This document shows positions 24,812-33,041 of a stretch of DNA of 52,089 nucleotides, in pieces. Numbering within the stretch: position 1 is the stretch's first letter; each line of letters opens with the position of its first letter. Location: contig DQFX01000008.1 in NCBI GenBank assembly GCA_003531585.1, forward strand, positions 1-52,089, given 5' to 3'. The notes under the pieces were generated by a model. It was given only the letters and a program-made list of their open reading frames with translations. It did not search any database and was not told the DNA's origin. Source of the stretch: Oscillospiraceae bacterium. GTDB lineage: Bacteria > Bacillota > Clostridia > Oscillospirales > Ruminococcaceae. The position numbers and the translations under genes are program-made.

Positions 24812-25996
24812 ATGACAAAAAACGGAACCAATTCAGCCAACTCCAAACAGACCGTCTCTGTGCAGTCACAAGGCGGCGAAAACATCGGTCTTACCTACCC
24901 TAAAAGGGCGGCGGGGCTGGTCAAAAAAGGTCGGGCACGTTTCGTGAACGACAATACTATTCGTCTGATGGACGTGTCCGATGTAACACATACGGAGGAC
25001 ATCAAGATGGATAATATAAATACCCTTAACGAAAACAAGAACGAACAGCGCGTAAACAGACTCCTTTTCAATGCAAGAGAGTGGTCTTTCAACAAGGACT
25101 GCCAGAAGTCCAATGTTGGAAACCGCAGCTTCATGCAGGGACCTGACGGAAACCTCGCTGAAGCCTACACCATCGGCGACTGGGGCTACAACTGGACGGA
25201 GATCGTCACCAAAACCCTGATTCTGCCGAAGAACACCACGCATACGTTAACGTTCTGGCTCAACGGCGGCGAAAACGACAAAAACGACGAGGTTTGCCGG
25301 TTCGTAGTAGTTTACAACAACGACTGCGATAACTGCTACACCTACAACCTCAACCGCAATTTTATAAAGCCGCTCAAAAAGGTCAACGGCTGGGAACTGT
25401 ACGAGATACCGTTCATCACCGGGGACAACGAATACACCCAGCTCCGGTTCGTAGCTATGAGAGCGTACATGACGGTTCTTTCCGCGAAGCCCGCCGAAGC
25501 ATACGCAGACCTGCCGGACAACGTTGACGAATTCGAAAGCGAACGTCCGCAGCGGCACAATATCGTATTCGCAGACGGCTGGCCTACCAATACATGGTAT
25601 TCTACAAGAGAGCTGCGCAAAAGGCACGGCACCACGGAAGTTTCCATGACTGGCGCTACCCGTAAAATCGCAATACCGCAGAACACAGACAGCATACAGG
25701 CGCAGGCTGACGCGCTGGTCGGCGTTACCACAAACATGATGAGCGAGATATCCTCCAAGCTGGACAGTATGACAAACTTTTCCGGTCTAGAGCAGGAGAT
25801 CATCAGTGCAATAACGCAGGCGCTTGACGGCAGAAATCCCAATGATGCTGATATTGATGAAATATGCAGCAATGTCGTAGATCAATTCAGCGACAGAATA
25901 GACAGCATGGTCGATGAAATCACTTCGGCGGTAGAAAGCATAACCGACACCGTTGAGGAAATGCGTGACTCACTTGATGATATCAGCAATATGTAA
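24812..25996 (+). CDS. PLMP-like N-terminus, beta-sandwich and coiled-coil protein, function unknown
   Basis: A 394-residue cytoplasmic-looking protein of unknown role. A short disordered opening is followed by residues ~24-52, IGLTYPKRAAGLVKKGRARF then VxxxTIRL, which resembles the N-terminal RRXRR/PLMP segment of IscB-like proteins (P-x-R-A-x-x-L-x-x-G-x-A). A beta-rich domain (~75-290) has alternating strands reminiscent of carbohydrate-binding jelly rolls (HTLTFWLNGGENDKNDEVCRFVVVY). The last ~100 residues form an acidic coiled coil (ISSKLDSMTNF to MRDSLDDISNM). No nuclease motif or HNH/RuvC site is present. The ATG at 24812 has GGAGG 11 bases upstream; earlier in-frame starts overlap the promoter. 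Own promoter and terminator. Confidence 0.72.
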   Translation: MTKNGTNSANSKQTVSVQSQGGENIGLTYPKRAAGLVKKGRARFVNDNTIRLMDVSDVTHTEDIKMDNINTLNENKNEQRVNRLLFNAREWSFNKDCQKSNVGNRSFMQGPDGNLAEAYTIGDWGYNWTEIVTKTLILPKNTTHTLTFWLNGGENDKNDEVCRFVVVYNNDCDNCYTYNLNRNFIKPLKKVNGWELYEIPFITGDNEYTQLRFVAMRAYMTVLSAKPAEAYADLPDNVDEFESERPQRHNIVFADGWPTNTWYSTRELRKRHGTTEVSMTGATRKIAIPQNTDSIQAQADALVGVTTNMMSEISSKLDSMTNFSGLEQEIISAITQALDGRNPNDADIDEICSNVVDQFSDRIDSMVDEITSAVESITDTVEEMRDSLDDISNM

Positions 25997-26024
25997 TGGT
26001 AATATCCACAATTAAATACGACCG

Positions 26025-26055
26025 CCCCCTTGTGAAAGCAAGGGGGTTATTTTAT
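26025..26055 (+). terminator. Rho-independent terminator
   Basis: CCCCCTTG / CAAGGGGG stem followed by TTATTTTAT. Confidence 0.88.
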
Positions 26056-26139
26056 CTGAAATTTGATGATTCTCCCGGAATATTTCCGCAATAAATTCCC
26101 ACAATATTGCTGTTGAATTTATTGAAAGGAATGAAGCCC

Positions 26140-27081
26140 ATGAAGAAATATATAGCCCTCGCCATAGCCTGCGCCGCTCTCGCCGCCGGAGTCTCCTACC
26201 TGCCTGCCGCAGTGGAAGCAAGCGTACCCGCCGCCGTGTCCATATCACCTACCGAGGTGTACTACAGCGAATCCGTGAACACAAGCGGAACTCTGTGCTA
26301 CATCGGTCAGGGCGACGTCACCTCCGCGCTGCCGCTGGTGCTCAGTGAATTTGAAGTCGAGGAAGGAGATCATGTCGAAGTGGGAGACGTTATCGCCCGG
26401 GTGGACCGCAAAGCCTCTGAAACGTTCATCAGCAGCCTGGGGAAGGTCTCTCAGCTTGCCGCCGCGACCGCAAGCCTGTCAACCGCGATGTCCCTTATCC
26501 CCGAGGAGATAACCGCCGACCGCTCCGGAACAGTGATCTCCACCGCCGGAGCAGGCGCGGCAGTGGAGTCCGGAACCAGCATCGCCACCATAGCGGGTAC
26601 GGACTCCCTCGTGCTGACCTCTGCCGTCAGCGAGCTGAACATCGCAAGGATACAGCCCGGTCAGCCAGTGGAATTCACCCTCTCAGCCTACCCCGACGAC
26701 GTATTCACCGGAACTGTGTCGAAGATAGCCGGCTCTGCACGAAGCCAGTACAGCGGCGCAGTTCTAGAAACCGTGGTAGACGTGCTGATATCCCCGGACT
26801 CCACCGACCCGCGCCTGCGCTCAGGGCTTACCGCCGATGTGCGGTTCCAGCTCTCAGACCCGCGGAAAATATGCGTGCTTCCCTATAACGCCATCGGTCA
26901 GGACGAGGAGGGTGAGTATGTCTACCTGCTTGAAGATGGAGCCGCTGTCAAGCACAAAATTTTCACCGGCGCGGAATTTTCAGACGGTACCGAGGTCATA
27001 AAAGGCGCAACTATAAACGACAAGGTATTTCTTGACCCAGAGGACATTTCACTCAGCAAATATGTGAGGATAGAGCAATGA
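26140..27081 (+). CDS. Exported adaptor protein, HlyD/MacA-like
   Basis: A 313-residue membrane-fusion protein. Its signal peptide or N-terminal anchor (MKKYIALAIACAALAAGVSYL) has no lipobox, unlike the adaptor at 482. A lipoyl-like segment (EFEVEEGDHVEVGDVIARVD, ~70-92) precedes a very short hairpin, a second lipoyl half (~125-155, RSGTVISTAGAGAAVESG) and a barrel domain (~155-235). The protein ends with a beta domain around EVIKGATINDKVFLDPEDISL. ATG 26140 is spaced 9 bases from GAAAGGA; an ATG nine bases earlier is too close. Its stop overlaps the permease start (ATGA), showing translational coupling. Confidence 0.82.
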   Translation: MKKYIALAIACAALAAGVSYLPAAVEASVPAAVSISPTEVYYSESVNTSGTLCYIGQGDVTSALPLVLSEFEVEEGDHVEVGDVIARVDRKASETFISSLGKVSQLAAATASLSTAMSLIPEEITADRSGTVISTAGAGAAVESGTSIATIAGTDSLVLTSAVSELNIARIQPGQPVEFTLSAYPDDVFTGTVSKIAGSARSQYSGAVLETVVDVLISPDSTDPRLRSGLTADVRFQLSDPRKICVLPYNAIGQDEEGEYVYLLEDGAAVKHKIFTGAEFSDGTEVIKGATINDKVFLDPEDISLSKYVRIEQ

Positions 27082-28256
27082 GCATTTTATCCACCCTGAC
27101 CAGCATTTTCCGAAGCCGCACGCGCTCCCTGCTGACTATGGCAGGGATAGCCGTCGGCGTATTTTCAGTGGTGCTGGTATCCACCGTCGGCACCATCGGC
27201 ACCCAGGAAGTAAGCTCCACTCTGGTAACAATGGGAGTTGATACACTCCTTGTTCAGGCGGCAAACAAAAGCGTATCCGTGACCCTCACGGACGATGATG
27301 TGTCCACCGTGCGGCGAATTGACGGCGTAAACGACGTTATGCCGCTGATGGCGTCCATGACGGAAGCAAAGATGATAGGCAGGCGGCTTGACTGCTACGT
27401 CTGGGGAGTAGACCGCTCCGCCGACCGGTTAATATCCCTCGAGGCGAAGCACGGGAGGCTGGTCAACAACAGCGACTGCGCCGCAAACCTGAAGGTGTGC
27501 GTTATCGACGAGCAGTTTGCACAGCGCTCCTACGGCAGAAGCAACATTGTTGGAAAGAAGCTGAACATTTTCCTCGGCGGAAAATATCACGAGTTTGAAA
27601 TAATCGGCGTGGCAAGCTCCGGGCTGTCCAGCCTTCAGGGAATGCTGTCGAATATCATGCCGGGGTTCATGTATATCCCGATAAGCACCATGCAGCAGCT
27701 CACCGGACGCTCGACCTACGATAAGCTTGCGGTGAAGCTCACCGATATGGAAACGGACATCCCGGTAGTGGAGGCTGTAAGCTCCGCGCTTGACCGCGCC
27801 AACAACACCACCGATGGGTATATCGTCAACAATCTTCTCTCGCAGAAGGCGCAGCTTGACGATATCCTCAGCATAGTTACCACCGCGCTTTCGCTTGTAG
27901 CGGGCATTTCGCTGGCGGTATCGGGAATCTCGATAATGACAACCATGCTGATGAGCGTCACGGAGCGTACCCGGGAAATAGGTATAAAACGCTCCATCGG
28001 CGCCACCAGCTTTGATATCTGCCGGGAATTCCTGGCGGAAAGCGTGCTTCTGACGATACTCGGCAGCGCCGCAGGAACCGCCGCCGGGCTGCTTATCTCC
28101 GGGATAGGCTGCGTTATAGCGGGAGTGCCGTTCCAGGTGAACCTTGCCATGATCGGAATTGCAGCCCTCGCCTCCGGCGCGGTGGGCGCGCTGTTCGGAG
28201 CCTATCCTGCATACAAGGCGGCTTCCCTTGACCCGGTGGAAGCCCTCAGAATGTAG
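27078..28256 (+). CDS. MacB-type ABC transporter permease
   Basis: A 392-residue membrane protein. TM1 is at ~18-40, a MacB periplasmic core domain at ~45-250, and three TMs of an FtsX domain at ~265-390 with the typical SVTERTREIGIKRSIGA and closing AYKAASLDPVEALRM. It is exactly the permease half of MacB-type exporters and lacks an ATPase domain; no ATPase gene is adjacent. Coupled to the adaptor by an ATGA overlap. Likely exports a peptide, lipid or drug; the substrate is unknown. Confidence 0.88.
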   Translation: MSILSTLTSIFRSRTRSLLTMAGIAVGVFSVVLVSTVGTIGTQEVSSTLVTMGVDTLLVQAANKSVSVTLTDDDVSTVRRIDGVNDVMPLMASMTEAKMIGRRLDCYVWGVDRSADRLISLEAKHGRLVNNSDCAANLKVCVIDEQFAQRSYGRSNIVGKKLNIFLGGKYHEFEIIGVASSGLSSLQGMLSNIMPGFMYIPISTMQQLTGRSTYDKLAVKLTDMETDIPVVEAVSSALDRANNTTDGYIVNNLLSQKAQLDDILSIVTTALSLVAGISLAVSGISIMTTMLMSVTERTREIGIKRSIGATSFDICREFLAESVLLTILGSAAGTAAGLLISGIGCVIAGVPFQVNLAMIGIAALASGAVGALFGAYPAYKAASLDPVEALRM

Positions 28257-28283
28257 GTGGTGTGAGAGATGCCGAATACAGAG

Positions 28284-28311
28284 AAAAGGCAGAGCCGAAG
28301 CTCTGCCTTTT
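28284..28311 (+). terminator. Bidirectional terminator between convergent genes
   Basis: AAAAGGCAGAGC-CGAA-GCTCTGCCTTTT perfect stem with a stable CGAA tetraloop. T runs on both strands serve the permease and possibly the converging RCC1 gene. Confidence 0.92.
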
Positions 28312-28383
28312 CCATTTATATTGGGGGGAGAGAGGTTATCTGGTTAATTATCCATGCGCCTGAAAACGCGCTCTCCGTTCGGT

Positions 28384-31368
28384 TTACTTAGCCTTGATCT
28401 TATAGATCTTGGAAGCTTTGGAATACAGCTTCTTGCCATCAATGGTGACGTAAGACTTTACATAGTAGTAATAAACCTTGCCCTTAACAGCGGTGCTGTC
28501 AGTAAAGGTCAGATCATCAGGATCGTCGGAAACTATATCGGTCAGCGACTTGCCCTTACCCTTTGCGGAATTGCGGCGGTATACCTGATAACCATCTGCG
28601 TAGTCGGAAAGATCCCACTCAAGCACGATACCGTCCGTGGTAGCCTTTCTGTAGGTGATAACCGGCTTGGCCGGGCGTACCTTTACAGTTATCGTACGGG
28701 TCTTTGCAGGGTTGGACTTAGCGGTAACGGTGATCTTTGCAGTTCCTGCGGATACTGCGGTAACTGTGCCGCTTTCGTCAACCACTGCAACGTCCTCGTT
28801 GGAGGAGGAGTACAGCAGGGTCTTATCATTGCAGTTTGCCGGATAGATCTTTGCTGTGATGGTGAACGTACCGTCGATATCCATTGTCTTGGTCTTTGCA
28901 GGCTTTACGGAGAAGCTGGATATCGGAGTAGTTACTGTAACGGTGCACTGAGCGGTAAGTCCGTTATCGGTCTTGACGGTGATAACTGCGGAGCCATTCT
29001 TTACAGCCTTTACAGAACCTGTGTTGGTTACTGTTGCAACCGAGGTATCGGAGCTGCTCCATGTAACGTCCTTGTTGGAAGCGTTGTCAGGAGCTACTGT
29101 CGCTGTGAGCTTTGCAGTGGCATTCGGCTTGAGGGTGATATCGGTCTTGTCAAGCGATACGCTTGCAGCCTGTACGAGTTGCTTGCACAGACCGTCTCTG
29201 ATAACGGTTTCCGGCTGGGACTTCAGACCGCCCTTGCCGTTGCCGCACTGACCGTATGTATTGTCGCCCCAGCAGTAGAGTCTGCTGTCGTAGGAAATAT
29301 AGCCTGCAAATTCGCCGCCGAGACTTGCAGAAGTAACATTAGTGTTGGTGATTCTCGCGAAGGTATTTCTGGTCTTGGTAGAGCCATCACCGAGCTGACC
29401 GCATGAGTTGCTGCCGCTCAGTGAGATATCGCCTGCCTCAGTAATAACTGCTGAGAACTTCTGAGATGAATAAACATAACTGGAATTTCCATAAACCTTA
29501 GAAGGAGTCTTCAGTCTGGAACTGTTATCGCCTAACTGACCGTAGGAATTATCACCCCATGCATAAACGGTGCCGTCGTTTGCTACTGCGATGGTGTGGC
29601 TTCCGTCCGCTGCGATATCAACCAGGCTTATAGGATTATCCTTCGAATCCGTTATGTTGATCAGCTCGGGAATATCGACTACTCTGGAAGATGTGTCTCC
29701 GCCGAGCTGCTTTACACTGTTGCTGCCCCAGCCGTAGAGATCACCATTATCGGTGATTGCAACACAGTGGCTGTCGCCGGCTGCTATGTCTGAAATGCTT
29801 ACCAGCTTATCAGAAAGAACCTCAGGATACTTTACAGTGCTTCCGCATGTGGAGAGTCTGCCGACAGAGTTAATGCCCCAGCCCCACACCTGGTTGCCGA
29901 TAAGTGCAATGGCGAAATCATTCTGTAACTCTATCTTATCAATAGTTGTTCCGGAAAGATACTCGTTTTCAGTAGGAGTATTAACAATATCCGACCTGGT
30001 TTTCATGCCGAGAAGATAGTTGCTGTTGTCACCGAAAACGTATACCTTGCCGTCGCTGGTCTGCACGATGGTTGCCTTGTTTCCGCACCATACATTTACT
30101 GCTTCGTATGTTAACTTCACCTTTGTGGGTACGCTTCTTACATTATAGTCTCCCTGACCGAGCTGACCCTTATCGTTGTTGCCCCAGGTGTAAAGTGTTC
30201 CCTTGGTATCAATCGCAGCAGCGTGATCGTAGCCTGCCGAGAAAACAGTCACATTGTTCAATGTGTATTCCGGCTTTGCAACGATGGAGCTTGTTGTGCT
30301 GAACAGCTCGCCCGAAACGCCGGCGCCTACGCTGGAGATATTGCCGTTATTCCTGAGCATGAGAGAATGATGATGCCCAAAAGCAATGGAAACTGCACCG
30401 GTAGTAACCTTCTCCGGATAATTCAGATCCTCGGTATTGCCGTTGTGAAGCTGACCGGACTCGTTGCTGCCCCAGGTGTAAAGAACTCCGTTGGCTATTG
30501 CGCCGGAGGAGTTGCCGCCGGCAAATACCGCGCTTGCGCCCTTAACTGATACATTGCCGAAATTAGCGCTGCCGCCGTTATAATAATCCGTGCCAAGCTG
30601 ACCGTAATCATTGGAGCCAGCAGTCTTTACCGTTCCGTCGCTCATAAGCACGATGGAATGCTCGTCGCCTGCCTCAACGTCCTGAGCGCCGCTCTCAATA
30701 ACAACGGTAAGCCAGGTCATATCCCTGTAGTTACCTGTGCCAAGCTGACCCTGATCGTTATTGCCGCAGCCGTAAACTGCGCCGTCCTTGGACACAACCA
30801 GCGTAAATCCGTCGCCTGCTGCAACGTCCACTGCGTCCTTCATGAGCTCTGTAACGGAATTCTTGTATGTATTGGTAGAGAAACCAAGCTCGCCGTATTC
30901 ATTGCTGCCCCATCCTACTGCGGTTCCGTCCTCAAGCAGTGCGACTGTATGACCGTCTCCGGTGCTTACCTGAGCAACATTGTCCAGGATCTTGGTAGGG
31001 TTGCTGATAGTCGCAGCGGAAACCTTATTTGTTATCTGACCCTCGGAGTTGTCGCCCCAGCCATAGAGCGTGCCGTTCTTATCTATCGCGAAGCTGACAT
31101 CTTCGTTTGCGTCAACATACACGATATTGTCCATTACCTTCTCGCCGTTGGAGCTGGACTTGCTCGATCCTAAACCGAGCTGCCCCTTGCTGTTGTCGCC
31201 CGCAGCCCAAAGAGACATATCGCTCTTGATAACAAGGCTGTGATTCTCACCGACTGCGATCGTGGTGGTGCTTAACTGCGGTTCTGCTGCCGCCGCGCTC
31301 AGCGGTATCATCGTGATGACCTGAGCTGCACAGAGCGAAGCAGCAATGACCTTCGCTTTCTTATTCAT
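28384..31368 (-). CDS. Secreted RCC1-repeat / Big2 / Fn3 protein
   Basis: A 994-residue exported protein. Its signal peptide is MNKKAKVIAASLCAAQVITM... with cleavage near SAAAAEP. A long RCC1-type beta-propeller region (~35-715) has a dozen or more repeats of the LYGWGDNSxGQLG kind. Two bacterial Ig-like Big2 domains follow (~725-805 and ~808-885, WSSSDTSVATVTNTG), then a C-terminal Fn3-like domain (~888-994) rich in Lys/Tyr. No sortase motif, SLH or TM is present, so it is probably released or held non-covalently. RCC1/Big2 surface proteins usually bind proteins or sugars; the ligand is unknown. GGAGGGA precedes ATG 31368; an ATG five codons earlier overlaps that site. The promoter carries the same unusual motif as the YcdB-type gene. 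Confidence 0.88.
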   Translation of the reverse strand: MNKKAKVIAASLCAAQVITMIPLSAAAAEPQLSTTTIAVGENHSLVIKSDMSLWAAGDNSKGQLGLGSSKSSSNGEKVMDNIVYVDANEDVSFAIDKNGTLYGWGDNSEGQITNKVSAATISNPTKILDNVAQVSTGDGHTVALLEDGTAVGWGSNEYGELGFSTNTYKNSVTELMKDAVDVAAGDGFTLVVSKDGAVYGCGNNDQGQLGTGNYRDMTWLTVVIESGAQDVEAGDEHSIVLMSDGTVKTAGSNDYGQLGTDYYNGGSANFGNVSVKGASAVFAGGNSSGAIANGVLYTWGSNESGQLHNGNTEDLNYPEKVTTGAVSIAFGHHHSLMLRNNGNISSVGAGVSGELFSTTSSIVAKPEYTLNNVTVFSAGYDHAAAIDTKGTLYTWGNNDKGQLGQGDYNVRSVPTKVKLTYEAVNVWCGNKATIVQTSDGKVYVFGDNSNYLLGMKTRSDIVNTPTENEYLSGTTIDKIELQNDFAIALIGNQVWGWGINSVGRLSTCGSTVKYPEVLSDKLVSISDIAAGDSHCVAITDNGDLYGWGSNSVKQLGGDTSSRVVDIPELINITDSKDNPISLVDIAADGSHTIAVANDGTVYAWGDNSYGQLGDNSSRLKTPSKVYGNSSYVYSSQKFSAVITEAGDISLSGSNSCGQLGDGSTKTRNTFARITNTNVTSASLGGEFAGYISYDSRLYCWGDNTYGQCGNGKGGLKSQPETVIRDGLCKQLVQAASVSLDKTDITLKPNATAKLTATVAPDNASNKDVTWSSSDTSVATVTNTGSVKAVKNGSAVITVKTDNGLTAQCTVTVTTPISSFSVKPAKTKTMDIDGTFTITAKIYPANCNDKTLLYSSSNEDVAVVDESGTVTAVSAGTAKITVTAKSNPAKTRTITVKVRPAKPVITYRKATTDGIVLEWDLSDYADGYQVYRRNSAKGKGKSLTDIVSDDPDDLTFTDSTAVKGKVYYYYVKSYVTIDGKKLYSKASKIYKIKAK

Positions 31369-31460
31369 ACTAACTCCCTCCATATACCGGGGCGTCCTGC
31401 CCCTGTTTATTTTAAGCCGCTGCGCCTGTCTGCACCTCAGCCTAATAACCTTTCATTAAT

Positions 31461-31490
31461 TAAAACAACCGAGACCCATAAAAGGTTGCA
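31461..31490 (-). promoter_or_regulatory. Putative ECF-type promoter, TGCAACC-N16-TGTTTTA
   Basis: Minus strand TGCAACC at 31490-31484 and TGTTTTA at 31467-31461, spacer 16, about 93 nt before the RCC1-protein ATG. Matches 8718-8747 in both boxes and spacing; the spacers also share TTTTATGGG. Confidence 0.6.
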
Positions 31491-31551
31491 TGTTTTTTGA
31501 AAAAATTTTTAATTTTTTTGAAAAAATTATCACCTGCATATATTATAACGC

Positions 31552-31609
31552 AAAAATACCGGAAATGTTGCAAAAAAGACTTACAAATATCTTAATTTTA
31601 CATTTCCGG
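31552..31609 (-). terminator. Terminator of the DtxR/MBL operon
   Basis: Minus-strand stem CCGGAAATG / CATTTCCGG with a long AT-rich loop, followed by TATTTTTG. It begins 2 bp after the MBL-fold gene. Confidence 0.7.
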
Positions 31610-31610
31610 T

Positions 31611-32459
31611 TTAAAAATCAATTTCTTCTCCACCACCAATATACATTAACTTGTCTCCGAGGGTCTCGTCCATAATGTCGAACCCCTTGAAGCCTGTGCA
31701 GTGGCAGGCGTAGATCTTCTCTGCGTTGCTGAGCTTCAGCGCCCTTGCCTGCGCCGTGATATACTCAGATGAGCACCCAAGCGTTTTAGGGTTTGAACCC
31801 ATAAAGTGGAACCCGCCCACGATAGCAAGCACAGGTATTCCATACCAGTTCTGCTTCACAGTCTCCAGCATGTTCTGAACCCCGCAGTGGAAGCACCCTC
31901 CGATGATAACAAGGCCGTCAGCCTTGCGCTTTTTGGGGAACAGCACGGCAAAGCACTCGTCGGAGCAGTCGTAGGGAAGCTGCTTTTTTCCGTCCAGCGC
32001 GAAATAGCTCCGGTCGGGATTGAGGTTCTTTTCATCGAAGTTCTCGCATGAGGCAAGGTAGAATCCCTCCGCCACCTCTGAAAAACGATTGAAAAGTATC
32101 AGATCATCTGCGTATTTCTTGAAAAACGCCTTCCCCGCGCCGACTGGCTCCTTGAAAAAGCCTGTTTTCCTGAAACGCTCTGTCTGCGCGCCCGCGCGAA
32201 GGTATATCTCAGCGTCAGGGCTGAGCCGCATAAAGCTGTCGATACCACCGACGTGCGCGGCATGATTGTGGGTAAGCACCACCGCGTCAAGCTCGTCTGT
32301 CGGGAGCTGCATGCGGCGTGCATTCTCCGCCGCCTTTCCGGTCAGCCCGGTGTCTATGATGTAGTTTTTTCCGCCGAATTCCACGAAGAACGACATGCCG
32401 TTCTCAGAGAACAGCTTGTCGTCAACCGCAGTATTGTCGATAAGGCTGATAAGCTTCAA
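31611..32459 (-). CDS. Metallo-beta-lactamase-fold hydrolase with altered metal motif
   Basis: A 282-residue MBL-fold protein of the group annotated as dihydropterin-ribofuranosylaminobenzene-phosphate synthase-like. The sequence shows VEFGGKNYIIDTGL, the metal motif THNHAAHVGG (His64, His66, His69), GGCFHCGVQNML, GGFHFMG and CHCTG. The motif normally reads HxHxDH; the metal-binding and proton-shuttling Asp is Ala68 here, so the second metal site is probably lost or changed. It is 4 bp downstream of a DtxR-type metal regulator and in the same operon, which suggests a role linked to metal status. True substrate unknown. Confidence 0.85.
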   Translation of the reverse strand: MKLISLIDNTAVDDKLFSENGMSFFVEFGGKNYIIDTGLTGKAAENARRMQLPTDELDAVVLTHNHAAHVGGIDSFMRLSPDAEIYLRAGAQTERFRKTGFFKEPVGAGKAFFKKYADDLILFNRFSEVAEGFYLASCENFDEKNLNPDRSYFALDGKKQLPYDCSDECFAVLFPKKRKADGLVIIGGCFHCGVQNMLETVKQNWYGIPVLAIVGGFHFMGSNPKTLGCSSEYITAQARALKLSNAEKIYACHCTGFKGFDIMDETLGDKLMYIGGGEEIDF

Positions 32460-32463
32460 GGGA

Positions 32464-32835
32464 TCACTCCCCCTTGACGTGGCGCTTTATCGCCGCGAAG
32501 CTCTCTGCGCTGAGGCAGTGCTCGATACGGCATGCGTCCGCAGCCGCTATCTCCTCGGGCACCCCCATAGAGGTAAGCCAGTTTGTAAACAGTATATGGC
32601 GCTCGTAGACCTTCTCCGCGATTCCGCGTCCCTTGTCGGTGAGCGTAATGTATCCGTTCTTGTCAACGGTGATGCACTCCTGCTCCCTGAGATTCTTCAT
32701 TGCAACGCTTACGCTGGGCTTTGAGAAGTCCATCTCAGTGGCGATATCCACCGAGCGCACCTCGCCGTTGCGGTTCTGAAGGATCAGTATGGTCTCCAGG
32801 TAATCTTCACCGGATTCAAGTATTCTCCCTTTCAT
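32464..32835 (-). CDS. DtxR/MntR-family metal-dependent regulator
   Basis: A 123-residue repressor. It has an N-terminal winged helix (ESGEDYLETILILQNRNGEVRSVDIA, recognition helix around FSKPSVSVAMKNLREQ) and a C-terminal dimerisation and metal-binding domain (~65-123, with ERHILFTNWLTSMGVP, ADACRIEHCLSAES). The His/Glu/Cys ligands typical of the family appear in ERH, DACRIEHCLS. The short form without an SH3 domain matches MntR. It probably senses Mn2+ or Fe2+. It is first in the operon with the MBL-fold gene. A palindrome just downstream of the start of transcription may be its own operator. Confidence 0.9.
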   Translation of the reverse strand: MKGRILESGEDYLETILILQNRNGEVRSVDIATEMDFSKPSVSVAMKNLREQECITVDKNGYITLTDKGRGIAEKVYERHILFTNWLTSMGVPEEIAAADACRIEHCLSAESFAAIKRHVKGE

Positions 32836-32865
32836 ATCCAGACCTTTCTAAATTACAAAAATGCC

Positions 32866-32879
32866 GCAGATAAATCTGC
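32866..32879 (-). promoter_or_regulatory. Candidate operator palindrome, GCAGAT-AA-ATCTGC
   Basis: Inverted repeat with 6-bp arms, extended outward by ATGC/GCAT-like bases, about 8-20 bases after the predicted transcription start. DtxR-type regulators often control their own operon; binding here is inference. Confidence 0.45.
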
Positions 32880-32892
32880 ATTCTCTGTTAAT

Positions 32893-32921
32893 ATGATACC
32901 ATATTTTTCATTTCAAGTCAA
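32893..32921 (-). promoter_or_regulatory. Promoter of the DtxR/MBL operon
   Basis: Minus strand TTGACT at 32921-32916, 17-bp spacer, TATCAT at 32898-32893. Confidence 0.8.
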
Positions 32922-33041
32922 GCTATAAATCGATTGGCACATAACTACCATTAGTATAATCTGCTGATTATATTACAGAAGTTAAGTTCAGCGAATATAC
33001 CGTACGTATATACATTTCGGCAAAACACGGAATGTAATAAA

